From Arthrobacter sp. SW1 (GTDB taxonomy: Bacteria; Actinomycetota; Actinomycetes; Actinomycetales; Micrococcaceae), in the NCBI RefSeq assembly GCF_001766675.1, contig NZ_MJLT01000012.1, positions 62,001-126,000 of the forward strand: 64,000 bases of DNA, given 5' to 3'. Every line of letters starts with the position of its first letter. The first letter of the stretch is position 1. Shown piece by piece: positions 16,604 to 24,133 of the stretch. The position numbers and the translations under genes were made by a program. Below the pieces are notes generated by a model, which was not told the origin of the DNA, did no database searches, and saw only the letters and a list, made by a program, of their open reading frames with translations.

Positions 16604-17470
16604 CTAGGACGCCCGCGCCAGCTGCCGGATGGGGATCCAGCGTGATGCCAAGCGACGGTACGCGGCGGCCGCGCCGGTCATGTCGCCCTCGGCCAGGCAC
16701 TCGATGCCCAGGCGCACATCAAGCGGGGACTCGTCCGGGTACACCTTGTCCGCCACCGCCCCGTAATCCAGTTCCACCATGGACTCGACGTGGAACTGCT
16801 CAAGCCACTCGGTGAGCTGGGTGAGGTCGTCCAGCATGTCCAGGTCCGGGGCGGCGAGGGCCAGGTTGGCCACCGCGAAGCGCGCCCGTTCCAGGGCCTC
16901 GGTGAGCGGCACCCATACCCGTACGGTGAGGATGCGCCCGTTGCCCTCCACCACGTCCTTGCGGTCCGATTCCTGGAACAGCGAGAACCAGCTGAAGGGA
17001 ATGCCCCACGTGGAGGCCCGGGTGTGCACCCGCTTGGAATCGTGCCCGGCGTTGATACGGTCGATCCGCATTTGGTGCTTCTGCCGCTGGTCCACCGGGA
17101 TCAGCAGTTCCGCGAGCGAACCGTGGATGCCCTCCATCAGCGCGTTCGCGGCCAAGCCGGCCCGGATCACCAGCTGGCTGGGGCAGTAAAGGAGGCGTCC
17201 GGCGTCGGGATTTCCATCCTCGGACGGGACCCGCGTGACCCGCACCAGATCGGTGCGGCCGGTGGGGAAAGGGTCGCCGCCGGGGCGCGTGACGCGGCCC
17301 AGCGAGGCGAGGAGTTCGGCGTGCTCGACGGCGGCGCGGGAACCCGGGCGGGTTCCACCGGCTTCGAGCTGTTCGCGCTGCCGTTCCGGGAACGCCTCGA
17401 GCGGTTCGTAGATCCGCAGCGCAGACGAAAAGGGGAGTCCTGCCTGGCCACGGTAGAAATCTTCGCTCAT
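16604..17470 (-). CDS. Conserved actinobacterial protein of unknown function
   Basis: A 288-residue soluble protein with no signal peptide or membrane segment. It begins SEDFYRGQAGLPFSSALRIY and contains YCPSQLVIRAGLAANALMEG, RASTWGIPFSWFSLFQESDR and RVWVPLTEALERARFAVANL, with no catalytic motif known to me. Trp/Phe clusters and regular helices suggest a compact folded enzyme or regulator. It is transcribed with the DeoR gene and the dehydrogenase direction, but a role in polyol use is not shown. I think it belongs to a family restricted to Actinobacteria. Confidence 0.7.
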   Translation of the reverse strand: MSEDFYRGQAGLPFSSALRIYEPLEAFPERQREQLEAGGTRPGSRAAVEHAELLASLGRVTRPGGDPFPTGRTDLVRVTRVPSEDGNPDAGRLLYCPSQLVIRAGLAANALMEGIHGSLAELLIPVDQRQKHQMRIDRINAGHDSKRVHTRASTWGIPFSWFSLFQESDRKDVVEGNGRILTVRVWVPLTEALERARFAVANLALAAPDLDMLDDLTQLTEWLEQFHVESMVELDYGAVADKVYPDESPLDVRLGIECLAEGDMTGAAAAYRRLASRWIPIRQLARAS

Positions 17471-17507
17471 GCCGGCTCCGCCTCCTCGTACCTGAACAGC
17501 CTCTTCG

Positions 17508-18314
17508 TTAGTCCGCCAGTTCGACGATCACGGGGGCGTGGTCCGACGCTCCCTTGCCCTTGCGCTCCTCGCGGTCGATTTCCGCGCCGGTGACGCGGGC
17601 GGCCAGCGCGGGGGAAGCGAGGACGAAGTCGATGCGCATGCCTTCCTTCTTGGGGAAGCGCAGCTGGGTGTAGTCCCAGTAGGTGTAGACGCCGGGGCCC
17701 GGGGTGTACGGGCGGACGACGTCGGTGAAGCCGGCGGCCTCGAACGCGCGGAACGCTGCCCGTTCGGGTTCGCTGACGTGGGTCATGGCGTTGCGGATGA
17801 AGTAGTCGATGTCCCAGACGTCGTCATCCGTGGGGGCGATGTTCCAGTCGCCCATCAGCGCGATCTGGCTTTCCGGGTCACCGGTGACCCAGCCGGCCGC
17901 GTGGTCCTTCAGGGTTTCCAGCCACTTGAGCTTGTAGGGCATGTGTTCGTCGTCCAGGGCGCGGCCGTTGGGGACGTAGAGGCTCCAGACGCGGACCCCG
18001 TTGCAGGTGGCGGCGATGGCACGCGCTTCCTGGACCGGATCCTTGCCGGCCTTCCCGAAGGCGGGCTGGTCGATGAAGGTGCGTTCGACGTCGTCGAGCC
18101 CCACACGGGAGGCGATCGCCACGCCGTTCCACTGGCTCAGGCCGAAGTGCGCCACCTCGTAGCCCATGCGTTCGAAGAGCTCCCAGGGGAAGTTGTCGTC
18201 CTTGCACTTGGTTTCCTGGATGGCCAGGACATCGCAATCGCTGCGCTGCAGCCAGGCCTCGACGCGGTCTGCGCGGGCGCGGAGGGAGTTCACGTTCCAG
18301 GTAGCAATCTTCAC
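17508..18314 (-). CDS. xthA: Exodeoxyribonuclease III
   Basis: A 268-residue AP endonuclease/3'-5' exonuclease of base-excision repair. Family motifs are KIATWNVNSLRARADRVEAW at the start, LAIQETKCKD (metal-binding Glu), SLYVPNGRALDDEHMPYKL, GDWNIAPTDDDVWD (catalytic Asp/Asn) and KGASDHAPVIVELAD (Asp-His) at the end. I chose GTG 18314 by homology; TAAGTT lies 7 bp upstream of it, which fits a leaderless transcript. GTG 18320 is the alternative. The open frame continues far upstream antisense to the next gene and that extension is not real. Confidence 0.93.
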   Translation of the reverse strand: MKIATWNVNSLRARADRVEAWLQRSDCDVLAIQETKCKDDNFPWELFERMGYEVAHFGLSQWNGVAIASRVGLDDVERTFIDQPAFGKAGKDPVQEARAIAATCNGVRVWSLYVPNGRALDDEHMPYKLKWLETLKDHAAGWVTGDPESQIALMGDWNIAPTDDDVWDIDYFIRNAMTHVSEPERAAFRAFEAAGFTDVVRPYTPGPGVYTYWDYTQLRFPKKEGMRIDFVLASPALAARVTGAEIDREERKGKGASDHAPVIVELAD

Positions 18315-18395
18315 AGCCACTAACTTACCGAACTTGGCTGGCGGGTTGTCCGGTGTTTCGGAATACCTTGCGGTTCGCCCCGGTTGCCCACCGAT

Positions 18396-19532
18396 GTGAG
18401 CACACTTTTCTCTGAAGCCACCCTGTCCGCCCCGTCCGGCCAGCTCGCGCTGCGCAACCGGACCTTCCTTGCGCCCATGTGCATGTATTCCGTCGAAGCC
18501 CGCGACGGCGTCCCCACTCCGTGGCACCTGGTCCACCTGGGTGCGCGGGCCGCGGGCGGCTTCGGCATGGTGATCGCGGAAGCCACCGCCGTGGTGCCGG
18601 AAGGCCGTATCTCGCCTGAGGACCTGGGCCTCTGGAACGACGAACAGGCCGAAGCCTTCAAGCCGATCACCGCGTTCATCAAGGGCCAGGGCGCCGCTGC
18701 GGGTGTGCAGCTGGCTCACGCCGGAGGCAAGGCGTCCACCTACGGTTGGGTTCCGCGCTTCGCCTCCCAGGGCTTTACCGGTTCCGTTCCCGTGGACGAC
18801 GGCGGCTGGACCACCATGGCGCCGTCGGTCACCTCGGTGCACGGGCTGGCCGAGCCGCGGGCTTTGTCCGTGGAAGAGATTCAGGAGTCCGTTGAGGACT
18901 GGGCGGCCGCCGCCCGCCGCGCCGACTCTGCGGGGTTCGACTTCATCCAGATCCACGCCGCCCACGGGTACCTGATCCACCAGTTCCTGTCTCCGCTGAG
19001 CAACACGCGGACCGATGAGTATGGCGGCTCCTATGAGGGCCGCACCCGGTACCTGCGTGAGGTGGTTTCCGCGGTCCGCGCCGTATGGCCCGCGTCGAAG
19101 CCGCTGGGCGTGCGGTTCTCCGGTTCGGACTGGGTTGAGGGTGGCTGGACCATCGAGGAAACCGCTCAGTTGGCTGTGGAACTGCGTTCGGTCGGCGTGA
19201 CGGTCTTTGACCTGTCCAGCGGCGGGATCGGCGCTTACCGTGGGCCGGTCGGCCCGGGGTACCAGATCGCCTTGGCTGACATCGTGAAGAAGGCGCTCGC
19301 TGCGGACGCCCTGGAACGGGGTGTGGAGAACGACGCCTTCGTGACCGCAGTCGGGATGATCACCACGGCGCAGCAGGCCGAACAGGTGCTGGTCAACGGC
19401 CAGGCGGACGGCGTCTCGATCGCCCGCGCCGCCCTCCGGGAGCCGAACTGGGCCGCGTTGGCCGCCCGCGAACTGGGCGAAGCCGTGGAGAAGACCCCGT
19501 TCGCGCCGCAGTATTGGCGCGCGCACTGGTGA
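18396..19532 (+). CDS. Old Yellow Enzyme-family NADH:flavin oxidoreductase (YqjM-like)
   Basis: A 378-residue FMN-dependent ene-reductase. It shows the Cys of the thermophilic-like/YqjM group in FLAPMCMYS, the flavin and substrate segments QLAHAGGKAS and IHAAHGYLIHQFLSPLSN, and the active-site region TRTDEYGGSYEGRTRY. The C-terminal DGVSIARAALREPNW is typical. GTG 18396 (VSTLFSEATL) matches family starts; TTG 18384 is also open. It is divergent from xthA with about 80 bp between. Role is likely reduction of activated alkenes or electrophile detoxification. Confidence 0.9.
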   Translation: MSTLFSEATLSAPSGQLALRNRTFLAPMCMYSVEARDGVPTPWHLVHLGARAAGGFGMVIAEATAVVPEGRISPEDLGLWNDEQAEAFKPITAFIKGQGAAAGVQLAHAGGKASTYGWVPRFASQGFTGSVPVDDGGWTTMAPSVTSVHGLAEPRALSVEEIQESVEDWAAAARRADSAGFDFIQIHAAHGYLIHQFLSPLSNTRTDEYGGSYEGRTRYLREVVSAVRAVWPASKPLGVRFSGSDWVEGGWTIEETAQLAVELRSVGVTVFDLSSGGIGAYRGPVGPGYQIALADIVKKALAADALERGVENDAFVTAVGMITTAQQAEQVLVNGQADGVSIARAALREPNWAALAARELGEAVEKTPFAPQYWRAHW

Positions 19533-19559
19533 GCGTTTTGTAGGGGCCTTTAGTGCCGG

Positions 19560-19608
19560 GGCGCCGCCGTCCTGCCCCTCTTTGCCGGAGGTTCAGGGCG
19601 GCGGCGCC
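19560..19608 (+). terminator. Terminator of the OYE gene
   Basis: A 15-bp stem (19560-19574 with 19594-19608, one G-T pair) around a 19-nt loop, followed by TTGTGTTGT. It starts 28 bp after the stop codon. The 19533-19915 gap (383 bp) contains this hairpin, the palindromic element at 19571-19654 and the first direct repeat at 19701-19810. Confidence 0.75.
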
Positions 19609-19654
19609 TTGTGTTGTGCGGGCTGTTCTTTTGGGCGCCGTCAAAGAAGGTCAG
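19571..19654. repeat. Intergenic palindromic element, copy 1
   Basis: Begins CCTGCCCCTCTTTG (19571-19584) and ends CAAAGAAGGTCAG (19642-19654), so its ends are inverted repeats of one another. The same two ends, in the same order and nearly the same spacing, bound a second element at 24036-24121. The interior differs. The left end overlaps the loop of the terminator hairpin. Confidence 0.55.
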
Positions 19655-19700
19655 ACCGGCACGTGCCACCTTGGCTCCGGTGACGCTCCCTCCCGCTTGC

Positions 19701-19810
19701 TTCGCAGGCCGTGCCGACTGCGCCAAGGCTTCCGGGCCCTGAGCTGGGAAATTATTGAGGCGCTGCGGGGATGGGCGGAGGCAACTGGGAGGGAACGTCA
19801 GGGATGGGCA
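19701..19810. repeat. ~110-bp direct repeat, copy A
   Basis: Matches 20451-20560 over its whole length with scattered changes; the best-kept core is CCTGAGCTGGGAAA followed by GAGGCGCTGCGGGG, then GCGGAGGCAACTGGGA. The two copies point the same way and flank the membrane-protein gene 19916-20416. GCTTCCG and CGGAGGC inside the copy can pair, giving a hairpin. Confidence 0.75.
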
Positions 19811-19915
19811 AGTAACGAATTGGCAACAAGGTGAGCTTGGGTGTCCAAAAACGGCAACAGCGTGACCTTTGGGTATCAGGAGCGAATTGGTCTTTCCCTG
19901 ACCAAAGGAGACATC

Positions 19916-20416
19916 ATGCCCAGACGAGAAATGCTGACCGCCCGTATTAGCTACGCTGCCGACGACTCCGTCAGGCCACTTCGCTGCCGACCCGGGAAGC
20001 CGAGGGAAGAAGACGTAGAGAAGCTGATGGTGGTGCCGCGCACCCTGGTTGTCGGCTTGCTCGAGGAGAAGGAACAGGACCTGCGGGAGCCTCATTGGGA
20101 GAGGCTCATGAACTTTGTGAGCATCATCGGCGGATCGTTCGCAATGTGGGCCAGCCTTCTGTTGGCGATGGCCTCGTTTGTCGCAGGCGATCCAAGAATG
20201 CAGGACCACGTTTCTCTCCAGGAAGCCGGACAAATTCATGGCGAGGCTGCATGGTTCGTGGGCGGTCTGGCGTACTTCCTGGTGGTTTTCGCAGGAAGTG
20301 TACAGATCAGGGCAATCCTTTTCCGGCACCGGACCCGCCAGTGGATCAAAGTGTGCAAGCAAGCGTTGGAGATCCAGGAGCTGAACGCTGAGCTCTACGT
20401 GCCGGGGGCGCGCTGA
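19916..20416 (+). CDS. Small two-helix membrane protein of unknown function
   Basis: A 166-residue protein starting at ATG 19916 after AAAGGAGACATC, a strong ribosome site. The N-terminal 65 residues are soluble and charged (RCRPGKPREEDVEKLMVVPR; EEKEQDLREPHWERL). Two transmembrane helices follow: NFVSIIGGSFAMWASLLLAM and FVGGLAYFLVVFAGSVQIRA. A basic, helical C-terminus reads RHRTRQWIKVCKQALEIQEL. No family is recognised. Codon use is less GC-extreme than its neighbours, and the gene sits alone between two ~110-bp direct repeats, which hints at an insertion or a lineage-specific gene. Confidence 0.68.
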   Translation: MPRREMLTARISYAADDSVRPLRCRPGKPREEDVEKLMVVPRTLVVGLLEEKEQDLREPHWERLMNFVSIIGGSFAMWASLLLAMASFVAGDPRMQDHVSLQEAGQIHGEAAWFVGGLAYFLVVFAGSVQIRAILFRHRTRQWIKVCKQALEIQELNAELYVPGAR

Positions 20417-20450
20417 GTCGTCGTTTAGATCGAGCGATCTTCCTTCCCGG

Positions 20451-20560
20451 TTGCTCCGTGGGCCGCACCGATTGGGCCCAGCCTCCGGCCCCTGAGCTGG
20501 GAAAATACTGAGGCGCTGCGGGGGAGGCGGAGGCAACTGGGAAGGAGCGTCGCAATGGGT
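20451..20560. repeat. ~110-bp direct repeat, copy B
   Basis: Second copy of 19701-19810, 750 bp away and in the same orientation. Here GCCTCCG (20481-20487) and CGGAGGC (20528-20534) pair perfectly; in copy A one pair is G-T, so the hairpin is kept. The rest of the 20417-20688 gap shows no gene. Confidence 0.75.
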
Positions 20561-20688
20561 TCCAGACCCGGACCCAGGGAACCGAGGTGGGGCTCTTTGA
20601 CGCGACACACCGAGTGTTTGCGCCTAGACCGAGAGTCAGCGCCGCCAAAGTGCCCCACGACCGCGCCCCGAGCCGCCGAAGGCAACCC

Positions 20689-21309
20689 CTACCGGGTCCC
20701 CTCCCGGCGCAGGGCCTTCGCGATCGCCGCGGCGCGGGAATCCACCCCGAGCTTGGCGTAGATGTGGGCCAGATGGGACTTCACTGTGGCCTCGGAAATG
20801 AACAGCTTGCGCCCGAGTTCCTTGTTGGAGAGGCCCTCGGTGAGCAGGTTCAGGAGTTCGGCTTCGCGCGGGGTGAGGGCTTCGTCCGGGTTGCGCATCT
20901 GCTGGAACAGGCGGCTGGCCACGGGTGCACTCATGTGGCTTTGCCCGCGCGAGGCCCCACGGACAGCGGCGAAAATCTCGTCCGGCGCGGCGTCCTTGAG
21001 CAGGTAGCCCATGGCCCCGGCGTCGACGGCTCGCACAATGTCCGCGTCCGAATCGTAGGTGGTGAACACCAGCACGGCCTGCTTGGGCCGGGTGGCGTGG
21101 ATACGGCGGATCGCTTCGATGCCGTCGATCCCTGGACCCATCGACAGGTCCATCAGCACCACATCGGGTTCGTGCTCCAGGACCACGGCCACCCCGTCCT
21201 CGCCGTTGGAAGCCTCGGCCACCACCTCGACGTCGGGCTGGGTGCTCAGCAGGGCCCGCAGCCCGCTGCGCACCACCAAGTGGTCGTCCACCAGGATCAC
21301 GGTGATCAA
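20689..21309 (-). CDS. NarL/FixJ-family response regulator (SenR-like)
   Basis: A 206-residue two-component response regulator. The receiver domain has the acidic pocket in TVILVDDHLVV, the phospho-acceptor Asp in VVLMDLSMG (about residue 53) and the Lys in GYLLKDAAPDE. The LuxR-type HTH is LTPREAELLNLLTEGLSNKE followed by LFISEATVKSHLAHIYAKLG. ATG 21309 overlaps the stop of the kinase gene by 4 bp, so both are cotranslated. Its place beside an HbpS-like gene suggests the Sen system of Streptomyces. Confidence 0.92.
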   Translation of the reverse strand: MITVILVDDHLVVRSGLRALLSTQPDVEVVAEASNGEDGVAVVLEHEPDVVLMDLSMGPGIDGIEAIRRIHATRPKQAVLVFTTYDSDADIVRAVDAGAMGYLLKDAAPDEIFAAVRGASRGQSHMSAPVASRLFQQMRNPDEALTPREAELLNLLTEGLSNKELGRKLFISEATVKSHLAHIYAKLGVDSRAAAIAKALRREGTR

Positions 21310-22484
21310 TGCAGGCCCCCTTCGGCCTCGGAGTGTTCGGACTCTGCGGTGTGGAACAGCGGAATTTCCACACCGATCACCGTACCCTCACCTGGCGCGG
21401 ACTCGACGGCGAACGTGCCGCCCAGTTGCTCCACCCGCTGCCGCATGGCCCGCAAACCGTACCCGCCGTCGCGGGTGTGCCCGGCGGTGGCGTCCGGCGC
21501 GAAGCCGCGGCCGTCGTCGTAAATGTCCAGCGTGACAGAGTGCGGCAGGTATCCGAGCGTGGCGCTCGCGGTCTGCGCGTGGGCGTGCTGCAGCACGTTC
21601 GCTGCCGCGCTTTGGGCGATCCGGAGCAGGGCGTGCCGTACCTCCGCGGGAAGCTCCCGCGGCTGCCCGACGACGGCGACCCGCATGTCCGCCACATGCT
21701 TGCGTACCGCTGTGGCCAGGGCTGTTTCGAGCGGCTCTTCGGGGGCGTCCGCGGTGGCGAGCTCGTGGACGAGGCCACGGGTTTCGGCGAGGTTGAGGCG
21801 CAGTTGTTCGGTGGCCTGGCGGACCTCGGGGCTCAGGCCTTCCTTGCGGTCCGCGGCTTCGAGCAGCAGCACGGTGCTGGCCAGGCCCTGGGTGACGGTG
21901 TCGTGGATTTCGCGGGCCACGCGTTCGCGTTCGGCCATGGTGCCGGCGGCGCGTTCGGCGGCGACGGCCTGGATCTGGGCTTCGCGGAGTTCGTCATTCA
22001 GGGCGGCTTGCCGGGACAGGGCCGTCTCCAGCCGCTCGTAGACAAGGGTCAGCACCAGCCCCGCGGCGAGCGGACCGAGCAGCGCGGCAATATCCGTGAA
22101 GCCGCTCAGCTTGAACAGGCCGAGCGCCGTGCTCAGCGCGGTGACCGCCGTCGCCACCGCCGCCTGCCGGGCCGGCACGCCGGAACGGCACACGAAGAAC
22201 ACCCCGAAGGCGCACCAGGCGAAGCTCGGCGCCAGGACCACCAGCACCGTCCACACCGCCACCAGGACCCAGGTGGCCACGGCAGCGGACAGGCCCCGGG
22301 AACGGACGGCCGTCACATACAGCCCGCACAGCAGGCCGGCCAGCACCAGCACCATCGTGTTCTCGTCCGGGCCGTGCCGGAACACATACCGGATCAGCGA
22401 CGCCGTCATCAGCAGGGCGAATCCGCAGTGCACGGCGAAGTTCAATTGCCGCTCCCGTTCAGGGCGGGTGTCTGCTGTGGTCAT
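21306..22484 (-). CDS. Sensor histidine kinase, HisKA_3 type (SenS-like)
   Basis: A 392-residue membrane kinase. The N-terminal ~160 residues hold five or six transmembrane helices with hardly any extracytoplasmic domain. A coiled helix follows, then the dimerisation motif REIHDTVTQGLASTVLLLEA with the phospho-His, and an ATPase domain with DDGRGFAP and GYGLRAMRQRVEQLGG. ATG 22484 lacks a ribosome site but has AATACT 6 bp upstream, perhaps leaderless; the frame upstream is open but unsupported. Because the sensor lacks its own outside domain, the divergently encoded secreted protein at 22689 is a good candidate for the ligand-sensing partner. Confidence 0.87.
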   Translation of the reverse strand: MTTADTRPERERQLNFAVHCGFALLMTASLIRYVFRHGPDENTMVLVLAGLLCGLYVTAVRSRGLSAAVATWVLVAVWTVLVVLAPSFAWCAFGVFFVCRSGVPARQAAVATAVTALSTALGLFKLSGFTDIAALLGPLAAGLVLTLVYERLETALSRQAALNDELREAQIQAVAAERAAGTMAERERVAREIHDTVTQGLASTVLLLEAADRKEGLSPEVRQATEQLRLNLAETRGLVHELATADAPEEPLETALATAVRKHVADMRVAVVGQPRELPAEVRHALLRIAQSAAANVLQHAHAQTASATLGYLPHSVTLDIYDDGRGFAPDATAGHTRDGGYGLRAMRQRVEQLGGTFAVESAPGEGTVIGVEIPLFHTAESEHSEAEGGLH

Positions 22485-22688
22485 GCGGCAAGTATTCCAC
22501 CGTCCACCGTGCAGGACCGGCCGGATTCCGCGCGAAATATGGCCTCTCATACTTTTGGCTGAGACGGATGGCTGAAAGCATGATCCAAGGCCCGCTGATG
22601 TGCCGATGTGCGGCGTTGAAGGGCCCGGCAACATGGATACCAACAGCCCGGCAGAACCGCCGGTGAAGCACTCAGAAAGGTGTCAATC

Positions 22689-23264
22689 ATGGCCCTCAGC
22701 AAGCTCACGACCTTCTCCGCAGCAGCCGCAGCCCTCCTCCTGACCGGCGGCATCACCGTCGCCGCCAACGCCGGCCAAGGCGCACCGGCCGCGGCTCCAG
22801 CACCCGCCGCTGTTCCCGCCGTCGACATCCCCGCCGGCGAAGGCACCACCGTGGCCCAGAACCGCATCTCCGCCACCGCCTCCGCCAAGGCCGTCCAGGC
22901 TGCCCTCGCCAAGTGCGCTGCCGACAAGCTCCCGTTCGTCACCGTCTCCGTGGTTGACCGCTTCGGCACCGTCCAGGCTGTGCTGCGCGGCGACAACGCT
23001 GCCGAGCACACCATCGAAGCCTCCAAGCAGAAGGCCTACACCGCCGCTGCCTTCGGTGCCCCGACCAGCGAGCTCAACGGCCGCATCTCCGGCAACGGCA
23101 AGCCCTCCATCGCCGACCTCCCCGGCACCCTCTTCCTGGCCGGCGGCGTTCCGCTGAAGGTCAACGGTGTATCCGTGGCCGGCATCGGCGTCGGCGGTGC
23201 TCCGGACGGCATGCTGGACGAGGCCTGCGCCACCGCCGGTGCAGAAGCCATCCTGGCCCAGTAA
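22689..23264 (+). CDS. Secreted GlcG/HbpS-family haem-binding-like protein
   Basis: A 191-residue exported protein. The signal peptide (LSKLTTFSAAAAALLLTGGI) is followed by an Ala/Pro-rich linker and one GlcG/HbpS (DUF336) domain from about residue 55: ASAKAVQAALAKCAADKLPF, VSVVDRFGTVQAVLRGDNAA, SKQKAYTAAAFGAPTSEL and GVSVAGIGVGGAPDGMLDEA. AGAAAGG is 8 bp before ATG 22689. In Streptomyces the homologue HbpS binds haem and modulates the SenS-SenR pair; here the gene is divergent from such a pair. I do not see the DXXE iron motif reported for HbpS; a DNAAE sequence stands near its expected place. Confidence 0.85.
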   Translation: MALSKLTTFSAAAAALLLTGGITVAANAGQGAPAAAPAPAAVPAVDIPAGEGTTVAQNRISATASAKAVQAALAKCAADKLPFVTVSVVDRFGTVQAVLRGDNAAEHTIEASKQKAYTAAAFGAPTSELNGRISGNGKPSIADLPGTLFLAGGVPLKVNGVSVAGIGVGGAPDGMLDEACATAGAEAILAQ

Positions 23265-23283
23265 GAAGTCTGCCCAGTAACCC

Positions 23284-24006
23284 ATGGCATTTGCACACCG
23301 CGGCCGGGGCTTCCTCAAGGGAGCTCCGGCCGCTGCATTGATACTGTTCCTGGCTGCCTGTTCCGGCGGGCAGCCGCCCGTAAACGTCCCGACGTCGGCG
23401 GGCACGACGGCGGCAAGCACCCCGGCGGCGAGCCCGGCACCCGCGTCGGCGGCGCCGTCGTCGGCTGCTTCCGTTGCGCCCACAAGCAAGCGACCCGTCC
23501 TCAGCAAGGAGGCCCAGATGGATATCGACCGGCAGCTCATCCGCGCGGCGAAGGCCAACGACCCCGCTCAGGTGAAGAAGTTGATCGAGGCCGGCGGCAA
23601 CGTCAACGCCAAGGACGACATCCAGGACTCGGCCTTCCTCTACGCCGGGGCGGAGGGCTTCAACGAGGTCCTGAAGCTGACCATCGAGGCCGGTGCGGAC
23701 GTGAAGTCCACCAACCGCTACGGCGGCACGGCACTGATTCCCGCCGGTGAGCACGGGCACGTGGAGACGATCAAGATCCTGATCGCCGCGGGCGTGCCGG
23801 TGAACCACGTGAACAACCTGGGCTGGACCGCCATGCAGGAAGCCATCCTGCTGAACAACGGCGGACCCCGCCAGCAGGAAGCAGTCCGGCTGCTCCTTGA
23901 GGCCGGTGCCGACCCCGACATCCGCGACCCTCAGGGCCGCACGGCCCTGCAGAACGCGGAGCGGCTGGGCTTCACGGAGATTGCGGAGTTGATCCGGGGG
24001 CGCTGA
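23284..24006 (+). CDS. Ankyrin-repeat lipoprotein
   Basis: A 240-residue exported protein. The signal peptide ends in lipobox LAAC (about residues 23-26). A Thr/Ala/Ser/Pro linker leads to about four to five ankyrin repeats: DRQLIRAAKANDPAQVKKLI, AGGNVNAKDDIQDSAFLYAG, GTALIPAGEHGHVETIKILI and ADPDIRDPQGRTALQNAERL. ATG 23284 lies 19 bp after the HbpS-like gene, so they may be one transcript. Bacterial ankyrin proteins often partner with redox enzymes in the envelope; the partner here is unknown. Confidence 0.87.
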   Translation: MAFAHRGRGFLKGAPAAALILFLAACSGGQPPVNVPTSAGTTAASTPAASPAPASAAPSSAASVAPTSKRPVLSKEAQMDIDRQLIRAAKANDPAQVKKLIEAGGNVNAKDDIQDSAFLYAGAEGFNEVLKLTIEAGADVKSTNRYGGTALIPAGEHGHVETIKILIAAGVPVNHVNNLGWTAMQEAILLNNGGPRQQEAVRLLLEAGADPDIRDPQGRTALQNAERLGFTEIAELIRGR

Positions 24007-24035
24007 GCTCAAGACGCTTTAAACAGCGCAACCGT

Positions 24036-24121
24036 CCTGACCCTCTTTGGGGAGCAAACAGGGGCGGCACACCTTTGCTGAAAGGTGTGCCGTCCCTGTT
24101 GTGCCTCCAAAGAAGGTCAGG
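24036..24121. terminator. Bidirectional terminator / palindromic element, copy 2
   Basis: Outer inverted repeats CCTGACCCTCTTTGG (24036-24050) and CCAAAGAAGGTCAGG (24107-24121) enclose a second, perfect inner hairpin with arms GGCACACCTTT and AAAGGTGTGCC around GCTG. It lies between two convergent genes and can stop transcription from both sides. The outer ends recur at 19571-19654. Confidence 0.75.
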
Positions 24122-24133
24122 AAGGGCGGCGCG

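Noticed and set aside
17508..19526. 672-residue fusion of exonuclease III with an upstream domain
   Set aside because: The N-terminal 400 residues are antisense to the Old Yellow Enzyme gene and have no family features. The real start is GTG 18314.
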